64,000 nucleotides of DNA from Hericium rajendrae (lineage: Eukaryota > Basidiomycota > Agaricomycetes > Russulales > Hericiaceae), in contig CM065881.1 in assembly GCA_033439255.1 (NCBI GenBank), positions 2,356,001 to 2,420,000 on the forward strand. The letters are read 5' to 3'. The notes below the pieces were generated by a model. The model was given only the letters and a program-made list of their open reading frames with translations, was not told where the DNA came from and ran no database searches. The translations under genes and the position numbers were made by a program. How positions within the stretch are numbered: the stretch's first letter is position 1; every line of letters begins with the position of its first letter. Shown here one piece after another: positions 10,152-20,488 of the stretch.

Positions 10152-11330
10152 ATGGAAAACATCGCATTTCTGGTCGGTGCTTTACTACAAACAGAAGTTA
10201 GCTTCATCTACCTAACGGACACCCCAGTCTCAGAACGCGATTGGTCAGTTAAGACTAACTCTTCCCAACGACGGACCTGCGGTCACCGTCGTGCTCCCAA
10301 GGCTGACGATCCCCCAAGACCTCGTTATCCCATGGAGTCGAGGATTCAAAGAGACCGTGATCAGCAACCCACAGGAACGCCCTCGCTTCGTTGGAGAACC
10401 AGACTCCTTCACGCTTCATGCCACGATCGGCAAGGCACTCGGCGCGGGAACGTCGAGCGTCGTATTTCCCTTGGAGAATGTCACGCTTCCAGGGCTCAGT
10501 CCGGACGTGCAGCTGCCCTCGTTCGTCATCAAAGTCGGCCGCCCGAATCGGTGCGCATCTCTTGCGCGCGCGGCATGGTTCTACGAGCGGACGCAGGCGC
10601 TCCAAGGCGTGGCCCTTGCCTGGTGCTACGGCTGGTTCGAGACGGAGCTGACCGACGATTCGGAGGCCTATCCCTGGAAGGAGCAGAATGTGCCCCTCCT
10701 TTCCCCGGAACTTGACCGCGCCTATAAGAGCAGCGAAAGAAGCAACAGCGTGCGTCCGCACAAATGGCTGAGGGCACGTTGCTACAATCCCGACATCTTC
10801 TCTTGTCTGCTCCTCGAGCGGCTTGGCGAAAGGCTACCGGGTGGTCACAAGTTGTCTGCAGAAGCTAAGTGAGTCATTCCTATACGCTCGTTCGTTAGTT
10901 CGGTGGCTGATAGTGTTGTCTGTTCTAGGCAAGACATCGAGGGCATGTACAAAGACATCTGCATGGCCGGTGTATATCGTAGGCCTCCGGTTGTACATCA
11001 TAGATGCTCATCTCACAAATCGCATGCTCATCAGTCTGCGAGGACTTGCGCTGGAAAAACATCCTGACGGCACCCGAATCCCCGCCGGGCCTGCCGTCCC
11101 TTCGCTCAAATCATACCCAGCAAACGCACAAATGGCGTCACATCGATATGGACATGGCGGCGTCCGTGCCAGGGACGCATGCGGGGAGGATGTTCGACGG
11201 ACTCCTAAGGATGCTGCGAACCGATGTATATCCCAAAGTGGAGAGACGCATACTCACCGATGAGCAGAAGTATACGCCCGAGTTCCTCGAGGTGCTTCGG
11301 CGTCACCGGGAACATGGTGCCATGGCTTGA
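10152..11330 (+). CDS. Divergent protein-kinase-like protein
   Basis: Probably a member of the fungal-specific kinase-like proteins; substrate unknown. A proposed short first exon (10152-10172, weak GTCGGT donor) joins 10228, since the main frame has no early ATG of its own. The main exon shows a glycine-rich loop (IGKALGAGTSSVVF) and a VAIK-like lysine (FVIKVGRP), followed by helix-C-like ARAAWFYERTQAL. An intron starts at 10869 (GTGAGT). The next exon has the helix EGMYKDICMAGV. After a second intron ending CATCAG comes a catalytic-loop-like VCEDLRWKNILTAP, where xDLRxxN replaces HRDxxxxN. The Lys, Asp and Asn are present, but the usual His-Arg is not, and a DFG is not clear. The C-terminus is short. 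Activity is uncertain; the start and intron borders are tentative. Confidence 0.6.
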
Positions 11331-12543
11331 CTGTTGTAGATTCGTTGGAAGCTGGCTCCTTCGCCTGTTATGGAATATAAAAGAGACGCATTTAGTCAGA
11401 GCTGCACAGGTCGACTCAATCTTGGCTAATGATTTTGACGCGCGGTTGGAAACTAGAGTCCATCCCCAACGGTCGCCCTGCCATCCCAGTTCCGCTGCCA
11501 GGACTAGTGCCGCACCACCAATGCCATGGAATCGAGGGTTCGAAGCCGTCGACAGGCGGTATTGAGGTGCGTCGCGACGAGAGGAGCACTAGTGATCGGA
11601 CAGGAGTGGTGCGCCACTACGATCTCTAGACGCAGATAATGATGAATGGCGCTCATGCTAACCCACCGCTAGCCCACAATGAATCGAAAGGAAGGTCACT
11701 ACTATCTTGGAGGGCCGGTCACGGTGGTGGCTCAGTGAAGGGCTGAAGCTGCCGTCAAAGAAAGAACAGATGATACGATGCTGAATGAAACGTAAATCAA
11801 CCTTGCGCACCGCCGGGAAGTTCAGGCAGATGAAGTTGCCGACCAGAACGTGATACTGCCGGTGGGGTCAAACAAGCATTCCCAATCTGTAATCGATAAC
11901 TGGACGGCGTTGTCTGTTGTGAGGCAAAATTTTGCATCCGGCTAATGAACGGAGCGGAGGCATCAGAGAAGCCAATTTGTCTTCCAGCAAACCAGCCGAG
12001 TGAGTGCCTGTAAGTGCCATAAGTAAGTTACTTCAGAAGTCACACTCTGTGTCATACCGGCCGAATCTCTATCTTGAGGTGAGTGCTCTATCCAAGACGG
12101 GGAACTTACCCGGCACTCTAACCTCCGTAGGGCAGAGTGTCAGGCCATGACAGGTTCCTGGCCTGGAAGGCGTATCTAGAGAATGATGTTGTTCGATATG
12201 CTTGTCGTCATACTCGGAATCGACGAGGTCGCGGTTTATGTTTCCAAAGTCTGGAGGGCAAATGGACTGGCCTCGATGAGTCGTAGAGACCCGGATGGAT
12301 CCGAGCCGGCGCGGAATAGAAAAGAAAAGAAAGATAGATCGATTAGTTGCGGGGATGATTGTGTGCGATGCAAGGCCGATACGAGACGAGGCGGATCGAG
12401 GATCGCCTCCGCCCGGTGCTAGGAATCATTCATCCGAAACACGTCAAGCAGGCATGGTGATGCCACAACAAGCGGCTCCAGCACGTCTGCATGCATAAAA
12501 GGAACAGGAGCTACCCGGTTCCTTTCTAAGCCAAACCACAACC
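11331..12543. other. Long intergenic region, no gene recognised
   Basis: About 1.2 kb without convincing coding signal: open frames are short, lack splice continuity and have no recognisable motif. The last 60 bases are the leader of the TRAPPC12-like gene (TATA-like CATAAAAGG at 12493). Confidence 0.5.
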
Positions 12544-15500
12544 ATGCACCAATCCACTTCCCATCCCAGCTCGCCCTCACCACCCTCCTCGCCGACGCCA
12601 GCGCGAGAGCATCACACATCCAGCCTGGGGAGGAAGATGAAGAAGCCGTTCCTCTACGTGAAGGACCATTTGGCCCCCAAGCACCATGATGATACAGAAA
12701 TCACGCCGCCTCGAGCCGGTAGTGGCCGGGGTCTGCTCAAGCGCCTGTCGCTGTCGACGTCTCACATTCGTTCTCCTTCCGATACTTCCACTTCCACCTC
12801 CCCTCCCCCTTCCCCCACCCCACCATCTCATCGCCGTCACAGGACCACCTCTCTTCATTCGTTGATCCATCATATCTCGTTCCACCCGCGGTCAAGCAGT
12901 CATACGATGGCCGAGACTCCCAAGTCGCAAGATCTTACGGAAAGCCCACCGGAAACGTTGGCTCATCGTAGCTCGGTAGAGTCGGAGCGACCTGGATCTT
13001 TGGGCGAGCTGTCGTCCGTTAAGTCCTCGCTCGCTGAGGAGGTAACGCCTATCGCGCCCACGGCGGCGCAGGTCGCACCATCGCCAGAGGTTTCCGCAGC
13101 TCACGAGGACAAGGGGCCAGCTTCAGATGTCACTCCTATTGCGCCGGCAGCCGAGGTATTCGCGACACCTGTTGCGCCGATGGACGAGGAGTTCGCCGTA
13201 CCCATTGCGCCGGCAGTAGAGGAGTTCGCCACACTCGTCGTGCTGGAAGTCGAGGAGTCTGTACCTGCGCCAGCGGTCGAGGAGCCTGCACCTGCTCCAG
13301 CGGTCGAGGAGCCCGTCCGTGCGCCAGCAGTCGAGGAGCCTGCACCTGCGCCAGCGGTCGAGGAGTCCGTCCGTGCGCCAGCGGTCGAGGAGCCTGCACC
13401 TGCGCCAGCGGTCGAGGAGGCTGTCCCTGCGCCAGCGGTCGAGGAGGCTGTCCCTGCGCCAGCGGTCGAGGAGCCCCTACCTGCGCCAGCGGTCGAGGAG
13501 GTCGTCCCTGCGCCAGAGGCTGAGGAGGTCGTCCCTGCGCCAGCGGTCGGGGAACCCCTACCTGCGCCAGCAGTCGAGGAGCCTGTATCTGCGCTGGCAG
13601 CTGAAGAGGTCGCACCACCGCCAGAGGAGGCTCCGTCTCGTCAGGACGACGGCCAAGTCTCAGGACCTGTCGAGTTCGGCGAATCCGCGACGCGCGAGGA
13701 TATCTTGGCTCCACCCGCTGTGACCAAACCCGAGATTCCGGAGCCGTTCCTCATTGAAGACGTCGAATCTCCCGTCACCGAGTCCGAGCCACCGACTGCG
13801 CGTCTTCCGCCTCAGGTCGAACCCTCATTGTCCGCGTCGCAGGTCGGCGCCGCCGAGGACATCTCCCTGTCGCTGCAGACCCCTGTCGGATCGTCGGAAG
13901 CTCTCCCGGTCCTCGTGGTTGAAGAGAAGCATGAGGAGCTTGCGCCGTTCGTACCGATCAAGCCCGTGGTTGCGCCCCCGTCGGTCTCTGACTCGTCCGA
14001 GTCGGAGGCACCCGCGATCTATCTCCCGCAGCTCGTCCTCCCCGCCATGTTCCTCCCGATTCCGAATGTACGCATAAGTTTCCAACTCACGTGGTGGCTC
14101 ACAAGACGCTCAATTTGCTCATTTTCCTCTTATTAATTTGCTTTCATGTCTCTCATATTTATCTATCTTCCTTGCCATTCCCTCATCTCACCCGCATGCC
14201 GCACTGCATTGATATCGCTGTTGTACTTATGCCATTATGTACGATAGATCGATCCTCTGACAACCCTCTTGATGAAATACATTCCGAACTCTGAGCAACG
14301 CCCGCGCCGCGACGTGACGGGCGAGTGGGCCCAGACGGACTTCCACACTCTTGTCGTGAGTCGCGCGATCTATAGCAACGTTTCGCAATCTAAGCCCGCC
14401 CGCCCGCAGATGACGAACAGCTGGCGCGCCCTCGCGCGCATGGCCCGCGACAGGCTCGTGCAGTCCGACCCCGAAGACATCGACGCCGTCCTCAACGTAA
14501 GTCTCCCGCCCTGCAACTTGAACAATCCCAGCACTGAATCGTCCGCCAGCTTTGGTCTTTGCGCCTCTCCGCCCTCGCGCGTCTGCGCCTGTTCAATCAA
14601 ACCGCCGCCGAAACGACGAACCTCTTCACCGCTCTGCACGGCGTGTCGGACCCCGCCGCGCGCGCGCACCTCTTCGCGCACGTCCTGCCGTTCGAGCTCG
14701 AGGTCCTGCACGCGCGCGTCAAGTACTGGGCCGGCGACGCGCTGGGGTACGTCGATGCCCTCGGCGCGCTCCTCGGCGCGTGCCGCACGCGCGCGCGCCG
14801 TGCACGCAGCGACGGCGACCGGCAGATGTGGATGGAGCGCGGGGCGCGCGTCGGGCTCATCGCCGCGTCGCAGTTCGTCGAGATGAAGGTGCCCGCTCCC
14901 GCCTCTCTCCTCCCCTTCCCTCTTCCCACCCTGACGGTGGGATGGACGCATGCAGGATTATATAGCAGCGACGCGCCTCCTCGAGCCGCTGCTCGCGCAG
15001 CCTGCAGCGACGCCCGACCTCCGCTCCGCGATCGCGCGCATCTACTTGCAGGCGGGGCAGCTCGACGCGGCGGCGGCGCACTTCGCGGCGGTCGCGGCGG
15101 CGCCGGACGCCAGTGATCTCACGAAGGAGATGAATGCCGTGCTGCTCGCGACCGCGCGCGGGGAGTGGGACGACGTGAGCGCGGCGCTGCGGCGGATTGT
15201 CGAGAGCGATCCGGAGAATTTTACGGTGTGTTTTTGTGTGCATGAGTTTGGTGGGGAGAGTCGTGCTGACGGTGGGATAGGCCGTGAACAATTTGTCGGT
15301 GGCGCTGCTGAGCCAGGGCAAGCTGAAGGAGGTGAATAGTTCTGCATGCGTTGGGTCAACTGGATGCGCTGACATAGTGATGGCAGGCGACAGAGGTGCT
15401 CGAGGCGGCGTTCCAGGCGTCGCCATCGACGCTCGCGATGGCGGAGCCGTTCCTGTTTAATCTCTGTGCGTACATCCCTGTTTTCCTCGCGTTCTAATCG

Positions 15501-15643
15501 TTGGCTGATGAGGCTGAGTAGCGACGTTATACGAGCTGCGCTCGGGGGTCGCGGTGGATAAGAAGCGCGACCTGCTGGTGCAGGTCGCGCAGTGGAGCGG
15601 GGACGGGCTGAGGACGACGTGTCTCAAGATGCCGTCGAATTGA
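12544..15643 (+). CDS. TRAPPC12: TRAPPC12-like TPR protein of the TRAPP vesicle-tethering complex
   Basis: TRAPPC12 is a subunit of TRAPP III-type Rab-activating tethering complexes in ER-Golgi and autophagy traffic. Here the C-terminal half matches the family: SWRALARMARDR, LWSLRLSALARLRLFNQTAA, a helical-repeat region with YLQAGQLDAAAAHF, NNLSVALLSQGKLKE, then LYELRSGV and the terminal TCLKMPSN. Eight exons keep frame: 12544-14067, 14296-14355, 14410-14496, 14550-14888, 14956-15225, 15281-15331, 15387-15465, 15522-15643. The first exon (508 residues) is disordered: Ser/Pro/Thr-rich, then an 8-residue tandem repeat. Long disordered N-termini also occur in animal TRAPPC12. The 228-bp first intron is long for this genome, so two adjacent genes cannot be fully excluded, but phase 0 is kept and no separate start or stop is obvious. 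Confidence 0.82.
13252..13611 (+). repeat. 24-bp coding minisatellite (PAPAVEEx units)
   Basis: About 15 tandem copies of a 24-base unit encode the 8-residue repeat VEEPAPAP with variations (VEESVRAP, VEEAVPAP, GEPLPAP). The copies differ by a few bases and stay in frame. Such arrays change length easily between strains. Confidence 0.85.
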
Positions 15644-16022
15644 AGGTGCCTTCGCATCGTTATTGTTACTCTGCAATTCGTATCAGTGATTGTCATTCGC
15701 TCTATGAGGGCTAGAAGCAAATCCACAGAGTAATGAGTTATTCAAAGTTGCATGGACCGCGCGGCCCTGGACAATCAGCTGCATAAAGCTTGTCAAGACA
15801 GGTTCATCTGAACGATTACTTGGGTGCACACAATTCGGACAGTGAGAACTGCACGAGCGTCTGATCATCCCGATGAGGAATTGCCACTTTGAGTGGGTGG
15901 ACAGCCGTCTGCGTGCGCTGTGCCGCGTGGCCTCCCACGTATCGACCTACGCTCACCAGCACGTCGTCGCAAACCTGCTACTGCCTTCAACTACCACCGA
16001 TTTTGCCAGTGTACTACAAACC
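15644..16022. other. Intergenic region
   Basis: Separates the TRAPPC12-like gene from the NLR gene; presumed terminator of the former and promoter of the latter. No other gene seen. Confidence 0.5.
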
Positions 16023-17087
16023 ATGTCTGCTTCAGATTCAAACAACCCGAGTCTCCCGTCTCGGTGAGTGTCTCCTTTACTCAGTGTCGTTTGCGTGTTT
16101 CGTGTCTGCTTATCGCGCCCCCATCTTCAGAGTTCGTATCAAAGGTGTGTCGGTATTCATGGGCTGTCTGCCAGGTCTTGTCTTGATGCACTATGATCGT
16201 AGATATCAGGATCCTATCTGCTGCGGAGCTCTCCAAGAAGCTCGATGTCTGGCTCGACGGGAAACCTTTTGAGAAAATGGCACCTATGCAGGAGATGGAA
16301 CCTGACAAGGCCTGGACAATGATGTGCGTTGTATTTGTATCTTCATCGTGAACATCACAAGCTCAGAGATCATACTCTCAGAGATGATGCTGCTGTCTCG
16401 AAGGTGCTAAAGATCCAATCTTATCTCCATCAGTCGGCCTTCCAGCGTGGTGCGAAGAAAGAAGCGGTATTCATTCAGATCAATGTGGATGAACTATGCG
16501 CCGCCATCGGCAATTTGACTAGTCGCATTGGTGCGTGATTGCCGTAGCACAAGAGTGCTTCGCATCTGACCAGATTATCACAGAATATTCCAGGAGCGAG
16601 CCAAGTGGCATTACATTCATCATCGGGATGGAACCGGACAAAGTCGTAGTGAGTCGGAGCTACAGCTACAGAACGGAGTGTATGCTCATGAGAACTCAGG
16701 GTGATCAGACAAGGTATGGCTCGTCAATATCAAGTTGCATGCTACTAACATTATCGCAGTCGTTCGAAGATAGTAATCAAAAGCAAGTCATGCAATGTTA
16801 CTCAACGTACGAGTGCTAATGCTTATGGCTATCACTCAGATATCAAGCTCAACAACCTGAAGCTAAAGGACAAGATTTATATGCGGCTCATGATTGATAA
16901 TGTTATGCGAGGAACACATATCACCCATGACGGAAGTCAGATGGAACACTTTCACTTGTATGTTTCATATGTTGCATCTCAGCAGTTGTTGTTTCGACTG
17001 ATAGGCTGTTTAGTGATGCATGGTCTCATTCTATACTGGAGATTCAGATTTTTGAGCAACATACTGTGTGCAAGACTAAGCTTCTAG
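16023..17087 (+). pseudogene. NLR gene, 5' part with C2-like domain, severed by a chromovirus
   Basis: This is the front of the gene that resumes at 28577. Likely start ATG 16023 (MSASDSNNPS). Small exons give IRILSAAELSKKLDVWLDGK, then VLKIQSYLHQSAFQRGAKKE, then IKLNNLKLKDKIYMRLMIDN, and finally FSDAWSHSILEIQIFEQHTV leading to KTKLL at 17085. The alternation of beta-strand-like segments, and a final strand followed by a post-insertion LGRIRQTVEQLL, resembles the N-terminal C2-like domain of many basidiomycete NACHT-WD40 proteins. The reading frame across the insertion is exact once the retrotransposon and one TCTAG copy are removed. Internal exon borders are tentative. As it stands, a transcript from here would run into the LTR. 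Confidence 0.65.
17083..17087 (+). repeat. Target-site duplication of the chromovirus (left copy)
   Basis: TCTAG, repeated exactly at 28572-28576 on the far side of the 3' LTR. Five base pairs is the usual length for Ty3/gypsy integrases. Confidence 0.95.
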
Positions 17088-17471
17088 TGTCACGGATCGC
17101 TCCATTTCTCTCTGCCTTCTTTTCTGCCATCAAGGCATCGCGTCAGTCATGTGCTCCAGCAGCCCCATCACATGTTCACTTCCTCACATGACCTGGGGCT
17201 ATCCTTCACCCATGCCCTTGTTCCCCTTTGGGACATCCTATTGTTCTCCCTCCCATTGTTCTCCTTTTGGCCACCATTGTTCTCACTCTATTGTTTGACC
17301 CATTATGGTGTCCATTGTTCTTTTCCCATTGTCGTCCCAGTACTTATAGGCTCCCTGTCGCTCGTCTATTTCCCTAGATTGTCCATTTCGTCTGTACCGT
17401 ACTGTACCTCCAATACCCATCATCGCTGGTGACTTGGGTGGTTCTCTGCTGTCTACGACCGAGTCTTGACA
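17088..17471 (+). repeat. Chromovirus 5' LTR (384 bp)
   Basis: TG...CA termini. It matches the 3' LTR except for about four C/T or G/A differences and absence of 39 bases between CAATAC and CCATCATCGCTGG. The primer site probably lies just after it (TGGACAATCTC from 17474), but I could not match it to a tRNA. Confidence 0.93.
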
Positions 17472-18707
17472 CCTGGACAATCTCTCATACACCCGCCTCA
17501 CCTCCCTACTATCGCCCATCATACCTTTCTTCTTTGAACCCTTCACCGCCGACATCTTCACCGAATCTCGACATCCATTCCATCAACCTCATCTTCCCTT
17601 TCCCATCGCCAACACCATCGAGAGCAGTGCACTCATCCCCCTCCTCCGCTATTGTGCTGTGAAGCGTTGGGAAGCCGAAGGAGTTTGGTTTCGATTGAGG
17701 TCGTGGAAACCACGTGCAGGTGCTATCTCCATTGCCTTATACGTTCGAATTCGAGTTTCCTTTGACGTCGACTTGCAAGAATTCACGTTCGGTGCCTCGG
17801 ACATCGCTTACCACTGTCGCCAACCCAACCAAGGATCTCCTGCAAGTATCCTACCATCGACCTCGTTCCCCTTTTGCACACTAGGTCTCTTCACCCCCGA
17901 ACCCTCGCCTGAGCCTGTGTGGGCCAGAGAACGCCTCGGCCACCGATTCCTCAGAACCCCGTACTCGGACCCCCTGTACCCTCGTGCTCTTGGTCGTCGC
18001 CCAGTCGCGGCTGACTTCCTCTAGACCTCACCATTGATCCCACCGACCCCCGTTTCCAGACCACAGAACCATACCCACTTGGCGTCTTCGCCTCGCTCGA
18101 CGAATACTTCATCTACACCCTTTCTGGCATCGTTCGAATAGACTTCGTCACTCCGGACGAGGACGACGACGGTCCCGCACAGTGGTACTTCGCCGATCGT
18201 GACGACCAGGCAGACCTCGAGCTTAACGACTTCGACGTCGCAGCTACAGAACACTGTCGCCAACACCCCGCTACCCCGCCGCTTCCCACCGTCGCCCTTC
18301 CTAGTGCAGATTCTCCCCCTGCTCGCACCACCCCACTTGTTGTTCCCCCAGGTATTACCTTCAACCCGGTAACCAACAACTACTACGCATACCGCTCCGA
18401 CACCAATCGGCTTGTAGTCAGTTGGAGACCCAGCCTCGTAGAAGAAAGTGACCTGTGGTTTTGGCAGGCCAGTACCCTCTTCTTAACCACTGCAGAACTC
18501 GCACTCTCTCAAGCAGTTATAGAGAATCTCGCTCAGCAACAAGCTACCCGCCTCGATACCCTTCGGGCACCACCACCACCTGTTTCGACGCCTACCCCAG
18601 TACCAGTCCCCTCACCTGCTCCACCCGTTGCCGCTGTTGCATCGACATCCACCGTCAACGTCAAACCAATCATTACCACAGCCCCCCCTGTTCAGCCATC
18701 CATCGAC
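17472..18707 (+). other. Chromovirus leader containing a long open frame before gag
   Basis: The 1.2 kb between LTR and the gag ATG is not empty. Frame 3 is open from about 18013 straight into gag, with protein-like text (YPLGVFASLDEYFIYTLSG, WYFADRDDQADLELNDFD) but no ATG. Frame 1 is open from about 17659 to 18024 and would join it after a one-base shift near 18020. It may be an N-terminal extension of gag with a frame break, or a non-AUG start. Confidence 0.5.
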
Positions 18708-19697
18708 ATGTCCAACCCTGAGATCGGCGTCAAACCTGCTCCCTTTGAGGGAGATTGTTCCAAGTCCAAGGAATTCCAGCTGCGTATTCGCTTATTCCTT
18801 CGCGCCAACTCTACCCGGTATAAAGATGATACCGCCCAGATCTCCCTCTTCCTCGACCTCTGCCAAGGCCCTATCGCCGGCCAGTGGGCCACCCAGCGCG
18901 TCGAGGAGATCCTTGAAGATGACGATCTCATGGCTGCAAACACGTCTCCAGCTCATGTTCCCCATTACGCCAACCTCACCGCCCTTCGAACTCGCTTCAA
19001 CTTGAACTTCTCTCCCCTTGACGACTCCAAGGATGCCTCCCATGCTATCCAGACCCTCCAGATGGGTACGTGCCCAGTAGTCGACTACATCACCGAGTTT
19101 GAGTCCTTCGCCCCTCGCACCGGCTACAATGACGTGGCCCTGATCGACTGGTTCCTGCATGGCCTCAACAGCGCCCTGCGCGATGATTGCCAGCGCAGCT
19201 ACCCCACGCCCACCACCCTGGCTGAGTGGAAGGCGAGGGCCCGTGACAGGAATGCTGCCTACCTCATGCGCACCCGGTTCCAGAGTCCCCGCCCTACAAC
19301 TGGGCGCACCCCGGTGAGCACTCGCTCCCCTCAGTCCACATCTACTGGCCGATCCCGCACAGTCGCTGCTACAGGTGCCCCACTGCCCAAACTCTCGGAG
19401 CCTGACCGTGAGCGCCTCAGGCGTGAGGGCGATTGCTTCCGCTGCCGCCAGAAGGGCCATGGCTTCCGTGACTGCTCCCTCAATGCCGACTCCAACCCCC
19501 GTGCCCCAACCCCTCGTGTCCGAGCGCTAGAAACCGGCTCTGCCCCGGGAGTAGCTCTAGAAGATGCAGCCGCCGCCCTCGCTGTCCCCGCCATCAACAG
19601 GTCCATCGCTGATTTATCGTCGCAGTTGAAGGACTTGAGCGAGGAAGAGAGGGAAGAGGCAAAGGCTGCATTAAAGGATATGGTTGAGGGTTTTTAA
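18708..19697 (+). CDS. Chromovirus Gag
   Basis: A 329-residue capsid/nucleocapsid protein that packages the element RNA. From MSNPEIGVKPAPFEG it shows a Ty3-type retrotransposon gag core (about residues 20-170, with FRLRTRFNLNF-like spacing seen as LRTRFNLNFSPLDDS), a Ser/Thr/Pro-rich linker, and a single CCHC knuckle CFRCRQKGHGFRDC near residue 245. It ends in an acidic helical tail (SEEEREEAKAALKDMVEGF) and TAA at 19695-19697. The frame is open further upstream, so 18708 is the first ATG but perhaps not the true start. The stop overlaps the slippery heptamer at 19688-19694. Confidence 0.88.
   Translation: MSNPEIGVKPAPFEGDCSKSKEFQLRIRLFLRANSTRYKDDTAQISLFLDLCQGPIAGQWATQRVEEILEDDDLMAANTSPAHVPHYANLTALRTRFNLNFSPLDDSKDASHAIQTLQMGTCPVVDYITEFESFAPRTGYNDVALIDWFLHGLNSALRDDCQRSYPTPTTLAEWKARARDRNAAYLMRTRFQSPRPTTGRTPVSTRSPQSTSTGRSRTVAATGAPLPKLSEPDRERLRREGDCFRCRQKGHGFRDCSLNADSNPRAPTPRVRALETGSAPGVALEDAAAALAVPAINRSIADLSSQLKDLSEEEREEAKAALKDMVEGF
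19688..19694 (+). promoter_or_regulatory. Candidate -1 ribosomal frameshift site GGGTTTT
   Basis: The gag frame reads G GGT TTT TAA. This is a canonical X XXY YYZ slippery heptamer immediately before the gag stop, and the -1 frame is exactly the protease-pol frame, which is open across the overlap. A GC-rich stretch follows within 10 bases (GCGCCCCCC, later GTGGGTGGC) and could form a stimulatory structure. Use in translation is inferred. Confidence 0.65.
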
Positions 19698-20145
19698 AGC
19701 GCCCCCCAGTCACGTCGTCCGTGGGTGGCAAGAAACATTTCTTTGATCCGTCGAATCGCTTCTCTGTACTATCCGACCCCTGTGAGCAATCGTATCCATC
19801 GTCTTTGCGCATGTCCGCTATCACACCCAACCGTCAGACACCGTCCATTATGCTCCAGGCCAAGATTATCACTGCCCCGATCAAGAAACAAATCGACGCT
19901 GAGGCACTTCTCGATAGTGGTGCAGAAGGCATCATTATGCACCCCGAGTTTGCCAAGAAACACCAGTTCCCCCTCAAGAAACTCCCTAAACCCTTTCCCG
20001 TTCGCAACGTGGACAACTCCGAAAACATCATGGGCTGGGTCTGCTATTCAGTCAACCAGAACATCCGCATTTACGCCAAGGACTCGACGTCCTTCCATGA
20101 GGAGACAGCTGAGTTCTATCTCGTTGATATTGGCGACTATGACAT
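19697..20145 (+). CDS. Chromovirus protease, front part of Pol
   Basis: Continues from gag by a -1 shift. It encodes the aspartic protease that cleaves Gag-Pol: the active-site phrase is EALLDSGAEGIIM (19901-19939), followed by a flap region up to VDIGDYD at 20142. The frame is then broken by the TIR element at 20146; the missing last strand of the protease, containing ILGTDWL, resumes at 24571. No ATG is needed if translation is by frameshifting. Confidence 0.85.
20136..20145 (+). repeat. Target-site duplication of the inner TIR element (left copy)
   Basis: ACTATGACAT, exactly repeated at 24561-24570. Removing the element and one copy restores an open protease frame. Confidence 0.93.
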
Positions 20146-20161
20146 AGGGTTCGACACGAGT
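20146..20161 (+). repeat. Left terminal inverted repeat
   Basis: AGGGTTCGACACGAGT; the exact reverse complement is at 24545-24560. Confidence 0.93.
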
Positions 20162-20217
20162 GCACTCGCAGGTGACCCGGATCCGAACCTGCGGGTATTC
20201 AACCCGTCATGAGGGCT

Positions 20218-20271
20218 GACCTGGACCCGCGCGGGTTTCAGCCACCGGGTGATCCGGAGCCGCGGGTCAGG
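20218..20271 (+). repeat. Subterminal direct repeat, left copy (54 bp)
   Basis: Runs from GACCTGGAC to GGGTCAGG and matches 24438-24491 in the same orientation at 48 of 54 positions, sharing the exact core CGGGTTTCAGCCACCGGGTG. Direct, not inverted, repeats inside a TIR pair are unusual. Confidence 0.85.
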
Positions 20272-20459
20272 TACCTGCACCAGCACGGGTTACCCGCAGG
20301 TCGGTTGATCTAGTCTTCACCCTTTACTTATCTCTACTCGCTATCACTCCTTCTTCGCCATCTCTTCTCAACTCGACGGCAGGGAGGGTTCTGTAGATGT
20401 AGAGGGTCTTAAGGTGAGTTTAAAGTACCTTCGATATCATTGTACTTTACTAATCTCAG

Positions 20460-20488
20460 GAGTCTTGCTCGGATAACGAGCAAGACTC
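20460..20488. repeat. Perfect 12-bp hairpin
   Basis: GAGTCTTGCTCG, loop GATAA, then CGAGCAAGACTC. It lies just after a GTGAGT...CTCAG intron-like stretch, so a transcribed leader is possible. Confidence 0.8.

Noticed and set aside
11530-11560. GGTTCGAA-like stretch considered as a tRNA T-arm
   Set aside because: No acceptor stem, anticodon arm or D-arm could be placed around it; no tRNA genes were seen in the window.
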